Positions 32,549 to 43,631 of a stretch of DNA of 64,000 bases are shown piece by piece. The stretch lies in the NCBI GenBank assembly GCA_022495995.1, contig JAFEMH010002450.1:1-64000 (forward strand). Direction: 5' to 3'. Source of the stretch: Adenophora triphylla var. japonica (lineage: Eukaryota > Streptophyta > Magnoliopsida > Asterales > Campanulaceae). The stretch's first letter is position 1. Every line of letters begins with the position of its first letter. The position numbers and the translations under genes are program-made. The notes beneath the pieces are model-generated. The model saw nothing but the letters and a program-made list of their open reading frames with translations, made no database searches and had not been told where the DNA came from.

Positions 32549-35409
32549 TCAATAGGGACCAAGGTGCGGGCCGGGCTTTCTTCCAAACTTTAGCTTGTGG
32601 GGATAGGATGAGGTGAGCGGGGACCATAGAGAGATGTTGGCTCGTGTTTGCTTCAACTGGGTGAGCATGGGATCCTCCTTTCCGGGTCGAGCTTCGGCTA
32701 TCTTAGCATAGGGGTGGCGGTTCTCCTCGTGTGCTTGATCTCGTGGCCTTCTTATCTCGCCTTGGGATTCCCATGGAAGATTTGCTCGGATCGGGTCAAC
32801 GGAGTTAACTTCCTCATCGGTTGCTTCTTGACTAGATTTCCTCAATGCCGCTAGGGTCAACTGGGGAGCCTTTTTGGCTATCGGCCACCTTTGGCCCGAC
32901 GGAGTCTAGCAACGGTGAGGGGCCGAGCTTGAGCTGTACTGGCTCCTTCCTGGGCGGCCCTTATAACGCTTCCCAAGTCACGGGCTTTTGAGTCTGGGGT
33001 TGTGTTGTTGCCCCCTGGATGGCCCACAGAGCTAGGGCGTCCTCCGATTCGCTCCCATAGCCTGCCTTGCTCATAGTTATCATACAACAAGAGTCGTTAT
33101 TGTCTGGGCTCGGCGGCTTTTCGATTTCATCCCCGGAATAGTACAGCCATTCTGGTTCCTTTCTGTAATACTCAGAGCTGGAGATGATTATAGCACTCTG
33201 TGTGGGAGGCGCATCCGGTATCATGCCGGTTTCCAGGACTTCTCTGAGAGCTGACATACATTCGAGGAAGGTGACCTCTTCTTGGGTAACCCTGACAAGG
33301 ATTGTTACTTTGTTCCGGGGTGGATTTGATCTGACCATGGTTATTTTCTCATTTGGATGGATGGGAGTTAGTTTTCCTCTCTCTATCAGATCTTTGACTA
33401 TCAGCCTGGATCGGACGCCTGAAAACCCTTTCCCCAAAGCATGGTAGGCAGTGTTGAATTCCAAGACATCCACGTGTTCAGACCCAGGAAACTTCATGGC
33501 CTTCATGTCCTCGGTTTCATATTCGTCTTCCGAAGTGTCTTCGGTCTTATGGCTATCAGCCTCCATCTCATCATACATCTTTTTTCTTTCAACCTTGCAA
33601 GTAGGGCAGCCACAAGTAAAGGATAGGCAATGTTCCCCCTCGTAGTTCGATGTAGCAGCTCGATAGATCTGGGTCCAGATAAGGAGCACCCGGGGTTCAT
33701 TGTCGGGCACTGGAGCAATTAGGAAGGCGTCATGTGGATCCATAGGTATGAAAGCCACTGGGGAGACGTTTAGATCAATAACCCTTTTCAGTGATTGCAG
33801 GCACTCGCTGTGCTCAAGCGGCCCGGTTGTGACCCTTACGGTTGTTATGCCATCCGTTCTCGGGAAAGAAGAAAAAGATCCGATGATGTTTACGAATTCT
33901 TCATCTTCTGGTCGCTGAAACCCTCCATTCTCAACCAGTGCTTCAATGAACCCTTTCCATTCACCGGTTAGGTTCTTATAAGGAACATTGTGTTCTAGGA
34001 TTTCGGATGTGTACGGATCTGGGCGCGGGCTTTGTTGTCCCTCATCCTCTGAAGTATCCGGACACTGACCGCAGGTGCATCTTACGAGGTGCAGTTCTTG
34101 GGGACCCATCCCTATTGGCATTTGACTTGCATTTTCCGGTGGTTCTTCATCATCGCTTGCTGACAACCAACCATTGTGCCTGGCTCCCATGGGCTCATTT
34201 CCGGCATGATTGTTCCAGATTGATTCCGGATCTGGGGCCTCAGTTGACTCTTCGCTCTCGTCATCATCATCGTCGTCGCTGTCATCGGAATCATCTTCCC
34301 ATACTACCGGGATTTCGGCTGAGAGGGAACGCCGATCAAACCCGTTAGGGGAATATGGGTGCGTGCAGCCGCAGAAATTGTCATATGCTCCCATTCCCGG
34401 AAGTGGTAATTGCGATTCGGCTTCTCCTCCCAGAAACTGCGGGGGAAGAGTGAGAGGGGGTGGCACGTATTTGACTCCTAGCAGGATATAGAAGGAATCT
34501 TCCTCCTCCTCCTCTAATTCTTCGCTGTTCTCGGGATCATATTCAGCCTCTCCTAAAACCGACTTGCAGAAGTGTACTAGCTCCAGATGCTCTTCGGCCT
34601 CTTTGCTGATAAGCCCCAGTACAGGCGCTCGTCGGAAGCTTTCTTGCTCGATTCTTCTCGATTGTTCTAACCATCTTGTGTAAATGGTTCTCTCATTTTT
34701 TGACCGGAACAACCCCAGTTCTTCAGTATCGGCCTTCCCTTCATCCGAGAAATAGTGGGCCTCGTATTCTTGCAGGAAGTCTCTGACATGAGACCAAGGT
34801 GGGTTGATTCGTTCAATATCCTCAAGGCTGAGGGGGAATCCGAATTCAGGATCCTCGACAAGGTTGGCCATGGGTATTTGGGAACCTTCATCGGCATCTT
34901 TCTGGGCATGCGAAGGTTCTCCGCATTCAATCATATTCACCTGATTATGGTTTCTTGGCAGAGGATTTTTGACTGTATTAGGCCCTTCGGACATTCCTTG
35001 CTCTATTAAGCCTTGGATCGCCTTTTTCAGAGTGAAGCAGTTGTCAGTCAGATGTCCGTGGGCTTGATGAAAAGCGCAATACTTTGAAGTATCCACGGGA
35101 GCATTCGGATTCCTGGGTTGGAAATTCTCCAAAGGCCGCAGCAAGCCTTCTTTCAGCAGTCCCCTAAAGATGTCGTTCAGAGGCATTCCAAAGTTTTCGA
35201 GGTTCACGACCCGTGACCTGGGCTCGGCTGGTTTTCTGGGAGCAAAAGGAGTTGCATTATTACATTCCTATCCCGCATAGTTAATCATCTCTTTGCCTTT
35301 AGCGGGAGCAGGGGCAGTGTTGGAAGGAGGAGCTCGATATCTGTAAGCAGGTGCAGTAGCCGGTTGCTGATTGTAAGCCTTTTCTAAATTCCCGTTCATT
35401 TCGTTCTCA
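32549..35409 (-). pseudogene. Gag C-terminus and long linker of element B
   Basis: A 748-codon frame (35207-32961) plus flanking broken parts. It starts after the capsid: MPLNDIFRGLLKEGLLRPL, then the knuckle-like CAFHQAHGHLTDNCFTLK (near 35080). The next 650 residues match no domain I know: two cysteine clusters (CTCGQC near 34070 and CGCPTC near 33600), a run of aspartates near 34270, and VNIIGSFSSF near 33880 shared with A. The capsid itself is missing, cut at about 35409 where D begins. A stop ends the frame at 32961 and a frameshift separates it from protease. Confidence 0.7.
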
Positions 35410-36369
35410 TGTGGCATTACATCTCACTTTTATTTGCATAAATGGCTTAAGAGTTGCCTTATGTGCTGGAGGTTCTACTCTTATGGGAGAGTACCTCGAA
35501 TCATTCTTGATTATCATGGTAATTGTGATTAAGTGGGCATGGATTGCCGGTGGATGTGGTAGAGATACCAATCCGTGATTTATTGTAATATTGACCTGAA
35601 ATATTTGAGTAGTTGTTGTGGTTGGAGAGGACTGTCGCAAGATGCGAGTCTCCTTATCTATGTTTGAATTGCCTCCGTGTGTGGTTGAGGCGGATAAGTC
35701 ATTAACTGATATAATGTCATATATGCATAAATGTCGAAAGTATGGCCTAAGGAATGTGAAGGTTATTTGGGTTATGTGTTATAATTAAAAGACACTTGAA
35801 TTATATCATGTACCGGTGGTAATTGAATTGGTTAGCTCTTAGTTGAGGTTAGGTATATGGCCTAATTAAGAGTGGTTTATGGTTGTATAACTTGCGTGAG
35901 TATTTATACCTTGGTGTTTCGTGGTGGAGACTAGATATATGAGACTAGTATTGAAAATAATAGTCTATGTGGGATTATATGGTTTATAAGATATCGTGAG
36001 TACGAGTCCTTATAGAACTGACATATATTTGCCTTATGTGCTATAAGTTTATTCTCTAATGAGAGATTGATTGTATTCTTGCTACTAAATTGAATAGAAA
36101 ATCAGATATTCTTGTAGGTGATATCACCCTATAAGTTGACTAAGTGGTGTTTTCCATGTGAGTTTCGGGTTCCCATCAGGTATCATGCCAGGATATTGAG
36201 GCTTTGAGTTGATATAAGGTACTATTTTGGGTATTCGGATCCCTAGATAGAGTACACTAATTGGGATGATGAAATTGATGATTCAACTTGGGAAATTATT
36301 TGATAAAGAAGATAATTAGCTTAGCGAATCTCCGTAAGGATAAATTAGTACTATATTTAGAAAAGATGA

Positions 36370-36640
36370 TACTGGGTGGTTATTTATAGATTATAGAGAT
36401 CTTAAATTGGTAACTGTGAAGAATAAGTATTCGTTATCACTTGTTGATGATTGGTAGGACTGATTTTAGAAACTAGTAGAATACCCAATGGTTAGTAGTT
36501 GAATTTTCGGGTGTTACAATTACAGTGAATACTTGTTTTAAGGATATACTTAAGACAACATTTGTATCGAGTATGACTGTTTGAATTGTGGTTGTGTATT
36601 AGTTATGGAGAGGTAAATAGGGTAAATGTGAAGAAGTATA
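36370..36640 (+). pseudogene. RT remnant of element D
   Basis: YRDLKLVTVKNKYSLSLVDD is the decayed counterpart of the conserved RT stretch that links YR-LN to the PLPRIDD box. Farther on, KTTF and YGLFE-like pieces appear in shifted frames. No catalytic YVDD can be seen. Very old. Confidence 0.7.
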
Positions 36641-37403
36641 ATAGATGTAGTTATTGGTGACTTATAGGATCAACTTCAGGAATTGGTAATATATGTATAT
36701 GGTTTGTTTTAAGAAATGATTATCATTAGTTGAGAAAATAAAATGAGGATAAATCTTATTGGAAGGCAGGATACTTTAGGATGATTACACCCTATAGGTT
36801 GACTTAGTTGCGTGACTCTTATGAGGGATTGGTGTGATGCTTGGGAGGTATTGACGTTATACGGATTTTGAATTTGTTGATGGTTATTGAGAGATAAGTT
36901 AGTTTATACTGTTAATGTTTAATTGCAATTTGGGGATGATTGATCTATGTGAGTTCCGATTATATTTTCTTATTAGGAGATCATGGAAATTGATTGGAAA
37001 CTTGAGGTAAGCAATACGTTGTTACTAAGTACAATCCCAATATCAAAGGTAAGGAATAGATGACTCACATTAAGTAAAAGTGTTGAAAATTCAACTTGAG
37101 GAATTAGTGAATTGGGGATGATTTACCAAGTTTATTATCTTAATGAATGTTTTAGTGTTATTTATCGAAGATAGTAATAGTATTGCGAGATTGTGTTTTC
37201 TTATATAGAATTTAACTAAGTATAAATATTATGAGTGGTGGCTACACTATAAATAGAGGTCAAACAAGAATACTATTTTAGAATTGTTTAAATGTGCTTT
37301 AAAACTTTGGATTGTATATTGAACTTCGGTATGAGCATTTGTGCCCTTCGGGGATAGTTTGATTTATTAAGATCAGTGAACCGTTTTTGTGTACATTAAA
37401 ATC
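36641..37403. other. Unrecognised AT-rich part of element D
   Basis: Between RT remnant and hairpins I recognise no gene. A TATAAATA-like box stands at 37247, which may be chance in AT-rich sequence. Confidence 0.4.
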
Positions 37404-37570
37404 TGTGAGTAATTTAATTATCTATCACTGGTATGGGACGGTTGTAGATAATTAGATCACTTGAGTTAGTTTTGTTTATCTTATCAATCTTTTGAAATTT
37501 CTTAAAATTGTGAGTGGTTTAGTTAATTAAAACTGGTATGGGACGGTTTTAAATTAATAAACCATTCGAG
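37404..37570 (+). other. Two tandem hairpins with a shared apex
   Basis: Two units of 62 nt at 37404-37465 and 37509-37570 (period 105) share the apex ACTGGTATGGGACGGTT. The arms differ in sequence but pair in both. In the first, AATTATCTA pairs with TAGATAATT and an outer arm pairs with one mismatch. In the second, GGTTT and AAAA pair with AAACC and TTTT. Such paired change suggests that the fold was kept. The function is unknown. Confidence 0.55.
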
Positions 37571-38439
37571 ACTCATTGAATCTCTTTTTATCTATCCTTT
37601 TAAATTCTGAAAGATGTTGTAAATTTTAGAAAGACATGTTATTTTAAAGGTATAATTCGTACAGAAGCAAGTAGAAAGGCAACCTAGTTCCCCTATAGTG
37701 ATTAATTATATTGAAGTTTTGATTCAAGAAATGATTTGATAAATTGTGGGGTTATTATCGTGACGGTCGCAGTAGACTCGGGTTTTGTATTGGAGTTGGA
37801 TCGGCTCTGTTGTGGGCGGCCAACCATTTGATTGAATATTGATCTGTCACTGGACCTGGGCATAATTAGAGCATTGAATTATGATATATAGTCGACTAGT
37901 ATTCCGTTTAAGGGAATCAGGATCTTATTAGCATGTTTTCACTTATTATTTCATAGGCAGTTATTTAATGTTTGTGTCATGAGATAATTGAAATAACTCG
38001 TTTCAAGCGAGTCAAGACATAAGGTGGTTTGGTCATAAGTGTGAAAATAGAAATTTGACGTTAGAAGATTTATTAAAATATTTAGAGTTCTAGATTGAAC
38101 TGAGAGTATTATCACGAGGAATTTTGTGATTGGGTTACCTTGGAAGTAAAAGGAGTATGTCGATTGTTTATAGGAAGTTGATAGTGTTTTCTACTTATTA
38201 TATATATTGATATTGATGAGATTCTTTGATTAAGTCCTCATACATGTTAGGGGATAGTTGATTGTATAAACCCCATAGTATTAAAGGGATTGGATAGATA
38301 TCATTTGGGAGGATCCTTTTTGGAATGTAGGAATGCTATTAGGTTTAACTTTGTGAAAATTTAAGGAATCATTACTTATTGTTGAGGATATGCTACGGGC
38401 ATGTACAATGGATTTTTAGTAGTCAATAGGACGTATGGT
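37571..38439. other. Unrecognised AT-rich part of element D
   Basis: No gene or clear repeat is visible, although integrase should lie here in an intact element. It is too decayed to assign. Confidence 0.35.
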
Positions 38440-38700
38440 TACCAGTGGTTGGGTGCGTATTATAGCAGTTATCATTCTAGCATTGAGATAAAACCGTACG
38501 AGGCGTTGTTCGGGAAGAAAATATCGATCTCCAATTTGTTGGGGTGAGGTTGGTGAAGCAAGGCCTAAGGTAAATTGGGGCTAAAATTTGTTAATCCATT
38601 TGAAGTTTTGGAAAAGGTTGGCGATTTGACTCATAGACTGGCGTGGAGCAGCTCATAGATTATTTAAAGTTTTAAATGCAATATTGTAATGTATTTGGTG
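38440..38700 (+). pseudogene. Integrase C-terminal remnant of element D
   Basis: YHSSIEIKPYEALFGKK, then FVNPFEVLEKVGDLTHRLAW, resemble the end of gypsy integrase (PFE-LYGRKC, then GPF-IL-RVG--AYRL). Stops interrupt it. Confidence 0.7.
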
Positions 38701-38948
38701 ACATAAGTTATAAGACTTTCATTTATTTATATTGTTATGGAGGTCGTGAAAATTCGGGTTAGTGATATTGTAAGGTATTCTTGGAACATTAAGTTGTAAT
38801 ATCGTATCATTAATGGAATTAGAATCTTGGGAAAGAATCATAACATTGAAGAGACTATTTGGGAATTGGAGTCTGAGGTATACATAAGTAACCGAGGCGG
38901 GTTGAACATTTAGGTAAGTGACAGTCAAATTCGGGACGAATTTTCTTT

Positions 38949-38956
38949 AAGGGGGA
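38949..38956 (+). other. Polypurine tract of element D
   Basis: AAGGGGGAGTGAG directly before the LTR start TGTAACGACCC. This position and composition fit the plus-strand primer. Confidence 0.75.
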
Positions 38957-38961
38957 GTGAG

Positions 38962-41409
38962 TGTAACGACCCTAACCCTAGGCACCAATTTCAGTATTAT
39001 ATTATATACTTTTAAAATTAATGTTAACTTTATGTGTTCATTTATGTCTTTAATTTCTTATTTTAGGATAATGTGGTTGGGAAATAATTTTAGAACATTA
39101 GAACTACTAGAGAAATTAAATAAAGCATCTTGGGGGAAAATAACAATAGAAAATAAATAAAGTGTAAGATAAATTTAAAATGTGTAGAATAAAGAATTAA
39201 AATAAAGGGTTTAAATTATTTATTGGAAAGCCTTTAGTTTGTGGGGGGCCAAATTCTTCCCTCACCCTAATTCCTCCATGTGTCCATTTCCCCTCTTACT
39301 TCCTCCACTCTCCCTCATTAACCTCCTCCATCCTCCTTCTTTCTTTCCTCATCATTCTCTCCTTCTCTCTTATCATTTCCATGGAAACCTCCATTGAAGC
39401 CTCACCTTCCAAGACTCCTAGCAAGCTTATTTCTCATCCATTTTCAAATCCAAGAGTACTTTTGTAATCGGGGCATCTAGAGGAGTTCATCAAGCTAAGA
39501 AAGTCCTCAATCCATCTCCTATTCTAATGTGAGTTATTATGACTTCCCTTCCTCTATATGCTCATGAGATATTCCTTGTTGTTATTGTTGTTATAATGCT
39601 TATTGGATGCTTTGGAAACTTTCTAGAAATGGAGGAATTGGTTAAAGTCATAAGGAAAATGTTGTTGTTTTTGGAAATGTTAAAGAATGGAAGAAATGGG
39701 TGGAATTAGATGTAGAGAATGAAAACTTGAAATGGGTTAGTGAAATGGGTAAAGATTTAAGTGTTAAATAGTCTAAGTAAAGCATTTTGGATTTCATGGT
39801 TTAGTATGAAATGTTTGAAGTTAGTAAGCCTTTTAAGTTGCAAATTAGTAAGTTTGGGTTGTGTTGGTTCAGCTGCCAAATCGGGGGGAAAAGCCTCGTG
39901 GGCGGTCGCCCATGTGGTCTGGGCGGTCGCCCATGACCACAGCAACTATCCCCATTCCTTGCCTTTATTGAGCGGTCGCCCTTATAGTCTTAAGCGGTCG
40001 CCCATAGCCCCTCTTGGGCGGTCGCCCACGTCTTCATGTGCGGTCGCCCATGACCCCAGTAACTACCCTTCCTTTTTCCCTTACTTGGGCGGTCGCCCAT
40101 ACCCCTTTGGGCGGTCGCCCATGTCGACAGAATTTGGTTAAGTTCCCTGTCCTGCTGAATTTTCGCTAGCAACCTCCTAGCATGATTCTTAACCAAGATA
40201 AAGTAACGGAACCTAACCTTTCCGAGATATGAGTTAATCCCTTAACCTAGAGTAAAGTAGAATGCTTGAAATATTTAATGACACTTTGAAGGGGTTAAAT
40301 GGAACTAAGGAAGCCATTAAATACGACTCAGGAATTATTCGGAAATGTTGTTGACCACTTATCGAATATGACTTTCACTTGGTAAAGTTAACGTGGATCC
40401 TTATAGAGATCATGTGTTATTGAATATTGTCTAAGTGTGGTTAGTTGTTAATACTTTGTTACTTCACTTGAGTACATATTCATGGTTGGTATTATGCTTA
40501 GTGTATTACATAAATGTTGCACTATGATATTGGTTGAACATGAGTATATATTACCATGTTGCTATGTTGCTTATCCCCTTTGTGGATTATATTTCAAGTA
40601 ACTATTATGTGCTTGATAATGTGTTAATCAGCTGATATTGGGGGTATAACATAATACGATCAATTATGGAAGTGTGACCTAATGTGATCGGATTATGTTA
40701 TACCTGTGACCGTCCCCTTCTGTGGCCACAGGTTGGGGTATAGCATCTGTATTGAGCCAAAAGCCTTACAGAGTTGCTACTATCTTATTTGGTTCCCTGA
40801 AAAACGGGTCTTATAAGATGTGAGTATTGCTTAAGCAGCTCACTGTAAGATTGGAGTATTATTATACCCAATGTTGTACGACTATTGTTCAGACGGGAAA
40901 AGGTAAACCAAGGTAATGGAAGGTGTTTACAGCTTTTCCAATGTGTTATGTGCAACTTGTTATGTGTTGCATCTTATTTGGCATATTGCTGCATTCATAA
41001 TAGCTTGCTGAGATTTATTCTCACCCCTCTCCCTTTAATGTTTTAGATCCCGAGACAGGTGGACCGACCAAGTAAGGGCGGAAAGGAGTTTAGAAGTGGT
41101 ATTTTGGGAATTGTCGGGTTATGTATAGGTTGGTGTAGAAAGTGTATGTTGGTATAATTCTTTTAAAGGGTTGTATTCATAAACTCTAATTCTATTTTAT
41201 ATTCGACATCTTTTTGTAACTAAAATCGTTTATTACTTTCAAGGTTGGGCAACTCTTCCTCCAATGTGGAAAGGAGTAGAATTATTTTAAAATGGTTATG
41301 TTTACGTTTGAAAGTTAAATAAAAGTTTTTTTAAAGTTTAGGCAATTTGGTTTAGTTTGAGGACGCTCCAGCTCGGGACACGTGTAGGTTCCGGGTCGGG
41401 GTCCTCACA
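38962..41409 (+). repeat. 3' LTR of element D, 2448 bp
   Basis: Starts TGTAACGACCC and ends GGGGTCCTCACA, so the ends are imperfect inverted repeats with TG/CA. It holds a pyrimidine-rich stretch (39250-39420), the GCGGTCGCCC array (39902-40121) and a CACGTG-containing end. The pairing LTR is missing. The CCCTAACCCTA at its start is part of the LTR end, not telomere. Confidence 0.7.
39902..40121. repeat. Eight GCGGTCGCCC boxes in the LTR of D
   Basis: GCGGTCGCCC occurs at about 39902, 39922, 39972, 39993, 40018, 40039, 40089 and 40111, mostly as GGGCGGTCGCCCAT. The boxes come in pairs about 21 bp apart, and the pairs are joined by similar AACTA-containing spacers, giving a higher-order period near 117 bp. 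The core is a near-palindrome. Confidence 0.88.
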
Positions 41410-41869
41410 CGTAGTGTGCAAGCAGTCTATCTTCTTTTTCTGAGTAAAATAGAAATTTTTCATGTGTCTTAAAAGAATGATGCATGATTTTTTTTTTTGA
41501 AAATTTTCTTTTTGTTTTTGAAATTCTTTTTTTTTTGAACTTTTTTTTTTGAAAGTAAATGCACACATAAGCACATAATTCAAAATCCGAGGCAACGGGT
41601 CCAACAGTCAAAATTTTGACTTTTTCGAGGCGGCCAAAACAACACGAAAATGTGAAAAATCAACACACACCACAAACGATTTCAAATGCCGGGACGGAAG
41701 CTTGACCCTCAAAAGCTTTTCTTTTTTTTTTTTGAAAACAATGACACCGGTACGTGGGATTGTTAAACCACAATTTATCCCCTGCTCGTGTTAGGAGGCG
41801 ATAACGGGAAGTTTAATGGTTTCCACCAATATACCAAATATCATTTTTTTTAAGATAAAGCTTATTTCT
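41410..41869 (-). other. Remnant 5' leader of element B
   Basis: On the minus strand this follows the primer site. Stretches such as CGTAGTGTGC and TTTTCTGAGTAAAA with ATGTGTCTTAAA match the leader of A at 24953-25010. It ends at 41410 against the LTR of D. No gene. Confidence 0.65.
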
Positions 41870-41886
41870 CCCTAGCGGAGTCGCCA
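41870..41886 (-). other. Primer binding site of element B
   Basis: On the minus strand TGGCGACTCCGCTAGGG starts one base after the LTR end ...CGTTACA. It is the Ogre/Tat-type site, generally attributed to tRNA-Arg. Confidence 0.75.
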
Positions 41887-41887
41887 C

Positions 41888-42118
41888 TGTAACGATGTTG
41901 AATTCCAATTCGCGGAAAAAAATCGATTTTTCGTTTCTTTGAAAACCAAATAAAACCGGAAAAACGGAGTCGCCACGCCATTTTTGTTTTAAGGGCCAAA
42001 ACTTTGAAAAATGCCCGAAATGAGAGATTTGGGTTCGGAGGTCACGTTACACGCCGGGAAGAACGTTAGTGTTCACCCGGAATGCCTCGTAAAACGAGTC
42101 TTCCAAGCATAAAAACCA

Positions 42119-42157
<39 letters not shown>

Positions 42158-43631
42158 TTGGCCAAAACAAATTGAAACTGAGAAAAGTAAAAACTGGTAA
42201 ATCTTTATTAGACTTTGAACGAATCCCATGATTTTTGGTATGATTTTTGGGTTGAGTTTTGGGACTCAAAGGATTTTTTGAAGTCGAAAACCAATTCTGC
42301 CAGAATGAAAAAGGCAGTGGACACTTGACTTTGAAATGGATTTAAGGGCTTTAAAACTTCATAATCTGAGGAAACTCAGAGAATTAAAGTTGTTCCAAAC
42401 ACCTTAAATAAGATTTATGTGAAAGAATTTTCCATTTTGGAGATGATTTGAGGGACCTAAACCTTCTGGAAATCTCAGATATGAAATCTGGATTTCCAGA
42501 GACTGATGAACTGACCTTTAAAAGAAAATTTGAAAAAGGGAGTTTTACTCATGTAAAAAATTAAATAAAAATATTTCTGGAAATCTCTGGATGTTGGCTA
42601 CAAAAATTGTTTTGTAGTCAACACCAAATTCTAAGTTTATCTGTGTCCAAAAAATTAGACTATGGACAGAGGTCTTAAAAAATTGCTACTGGACAGCAAC
42701 TTTCTTAAGAAGAAAAACATGATTTTAAAGGGGGTTTGGCATCCATGCTTGTCCCCATTTCCCTAAGTTTTGATTAGTGATCACTTAACATTTTAGTGGT
42801 GAATCAAATATATCAAACCATCCTTGGGGTACATTAGGACTAAGCACTTCATTTGCTTGGGAAGGGGAATTTTATCCTTTGAAAATGATATTTGATGTAT
42901 GAAAATGGTTTTTAGGGTTTTGAAAATGCATTTGCAAGTAAGTAAAAACACTTTGAAGAGAATGTTGATCCTTGTAGAAGACCAACTATGGAGATGAACT
43001 TCCATGGTGATCTTCTTGGATCTAGGGCAAGAAGATGAACAAACTACATTTTGGAGTTTGAAAATGCATGCATGGATGAGAGAGATTTAGGGTAAGGAGA
43101 GGGAGGTTATACCTATCTTCCTTGTGTTTGTGTATGAAGCTTGAATGTGTGAGTGTTTAAATTTGAGAGTGAGTGGGATTTGGGAAAATAATTAAGAGAA
43201 AAAGGTGACAATTCTAGAGAATTCTCACTGTTTTCTCCCTATTTTCGCCAAGGTGCAGTTGTGAATTGTGTTGTTGCTCCTTATTTCTGTGACTGAAGGC
43301 CTCAATTTATAGCCCTCTGAAACTTCCATTTATGTCCGCGCGGATGAGAAGTGAAGCGTGCACTGTTCATTAAATGCAGCTCCAGGCTTTGGTCACAAGG
43401 AATATTTTTTTTTTAAATTCAAATTAGGCAGCCAGTTTTTGTTCCAGCAGCTTCTATTTTTGGTTTTTGACTATTTCTTTTGCTTTTTTGATTCTTTTCC
43501 TTGGTTTATCTTAAAATGGCAATCCCTAATCTACCCTTACTTGGTTAGAAATGTTAGGAATTGTTAGAAATGTTAAAACTTTCGTTAATTTTCTAACGAA
43601 AATACTAACAACTCAAATTGGAGCACTTACA
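41888..43631 (-). repeat. Right (5') LTR of element B, 1744 bp
   Basis: Minus-strand LTR from TGTAAGTGCTCC (43631) to ATCGTTACA (41888). It has a GT microsatellite (42121-42151) at the place where the LTR of A has one, a primer-site-like copy CGGAGTCGCCAC at 41965-41976, and TATA plus palindrome at 43305-43344. The right end stands against the gag of E. It is clearly related to, but much diverged from, the LTR of A. Confidence 0.8.
43305..43344 (-). promoter_or_regulatory. LTR core promoter of element B
   Basis: Palindrome TCCGCGCGGA (43344-43335) with TATAAAT (43311-43305) 23 bp downstream on the minus strand. On the + strand the same palindrome is followed after 24 bp by ATTAAATG (43369-43376), mirroring the antisense gene promoters at 655 and 27850. 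Confidence 0.6.

Larger units (their letters stand above)
35410..41409 (+). mobile_element. Element D: decayed Ty3/gypsy retrotransposon, 5'-truncated
   Basis: AT-rich + strand element with weak pol traces (RT near 36370-36640, integrase C-terminus near 38480-38650), a polypurine tract (38949-38956) and one 2.4-kb LTR (38962-41409). No 5' LTR is visible, and the flanking B sequence lacks gag core and most of the leader, so D arrived with, or was later trimmed by, a deletion. Gene order and the C-terminal integrase pattern suggest a chromovirus-like element. The left boundary is approximate. Confidence 0.65.
1..43631 (-). mobile_element. Element B: Ogre/Tat-like Ty3/gypsy retrotransposon, host of A and D
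   Basis: B lies on the minus strand: right LTR 41888-43631, primer site 41870-41886, leader remnant to 41410, gag/protease 35409-31115, integrase C-half 30731-29972, then two + strand antisense genes (27986-29437, and 829-27470 split by A) and a tandem array. Its left LTR is outside the window. RT, both RNases H and the integrase N-half are deleted near 30731, and the gag core is lost where D sits. It is not autonomous. Its right end abuts the gag of E at 43632; the target-site duplication would be CTTGG, but the other copy is off-window. Confidence 0.75.

Noticed and set aside
37246..37254. TATAAATA as promoter of a nested LTR in D
   Set aside because: No TG/CA borders or target duplication around it; AT-rich chance match is likely.
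38962..38975. Telomere-like CCCTAACCCTA
   Set aside because: Only two units, and part of the LTR start TGTAACGACCC with polypurine tract in front; not an interstitial telomere.
39761..40141. 126-codon frame with WAVAH repeats
   Set aside because: Produced by the GCGGTCGCCC array within an LTR.
42121..42151. GT microsatellite as regulatory element
   Set aside because: Simple repeat present at the homologous place in the LTR of A and variable in length; no evidence for function.
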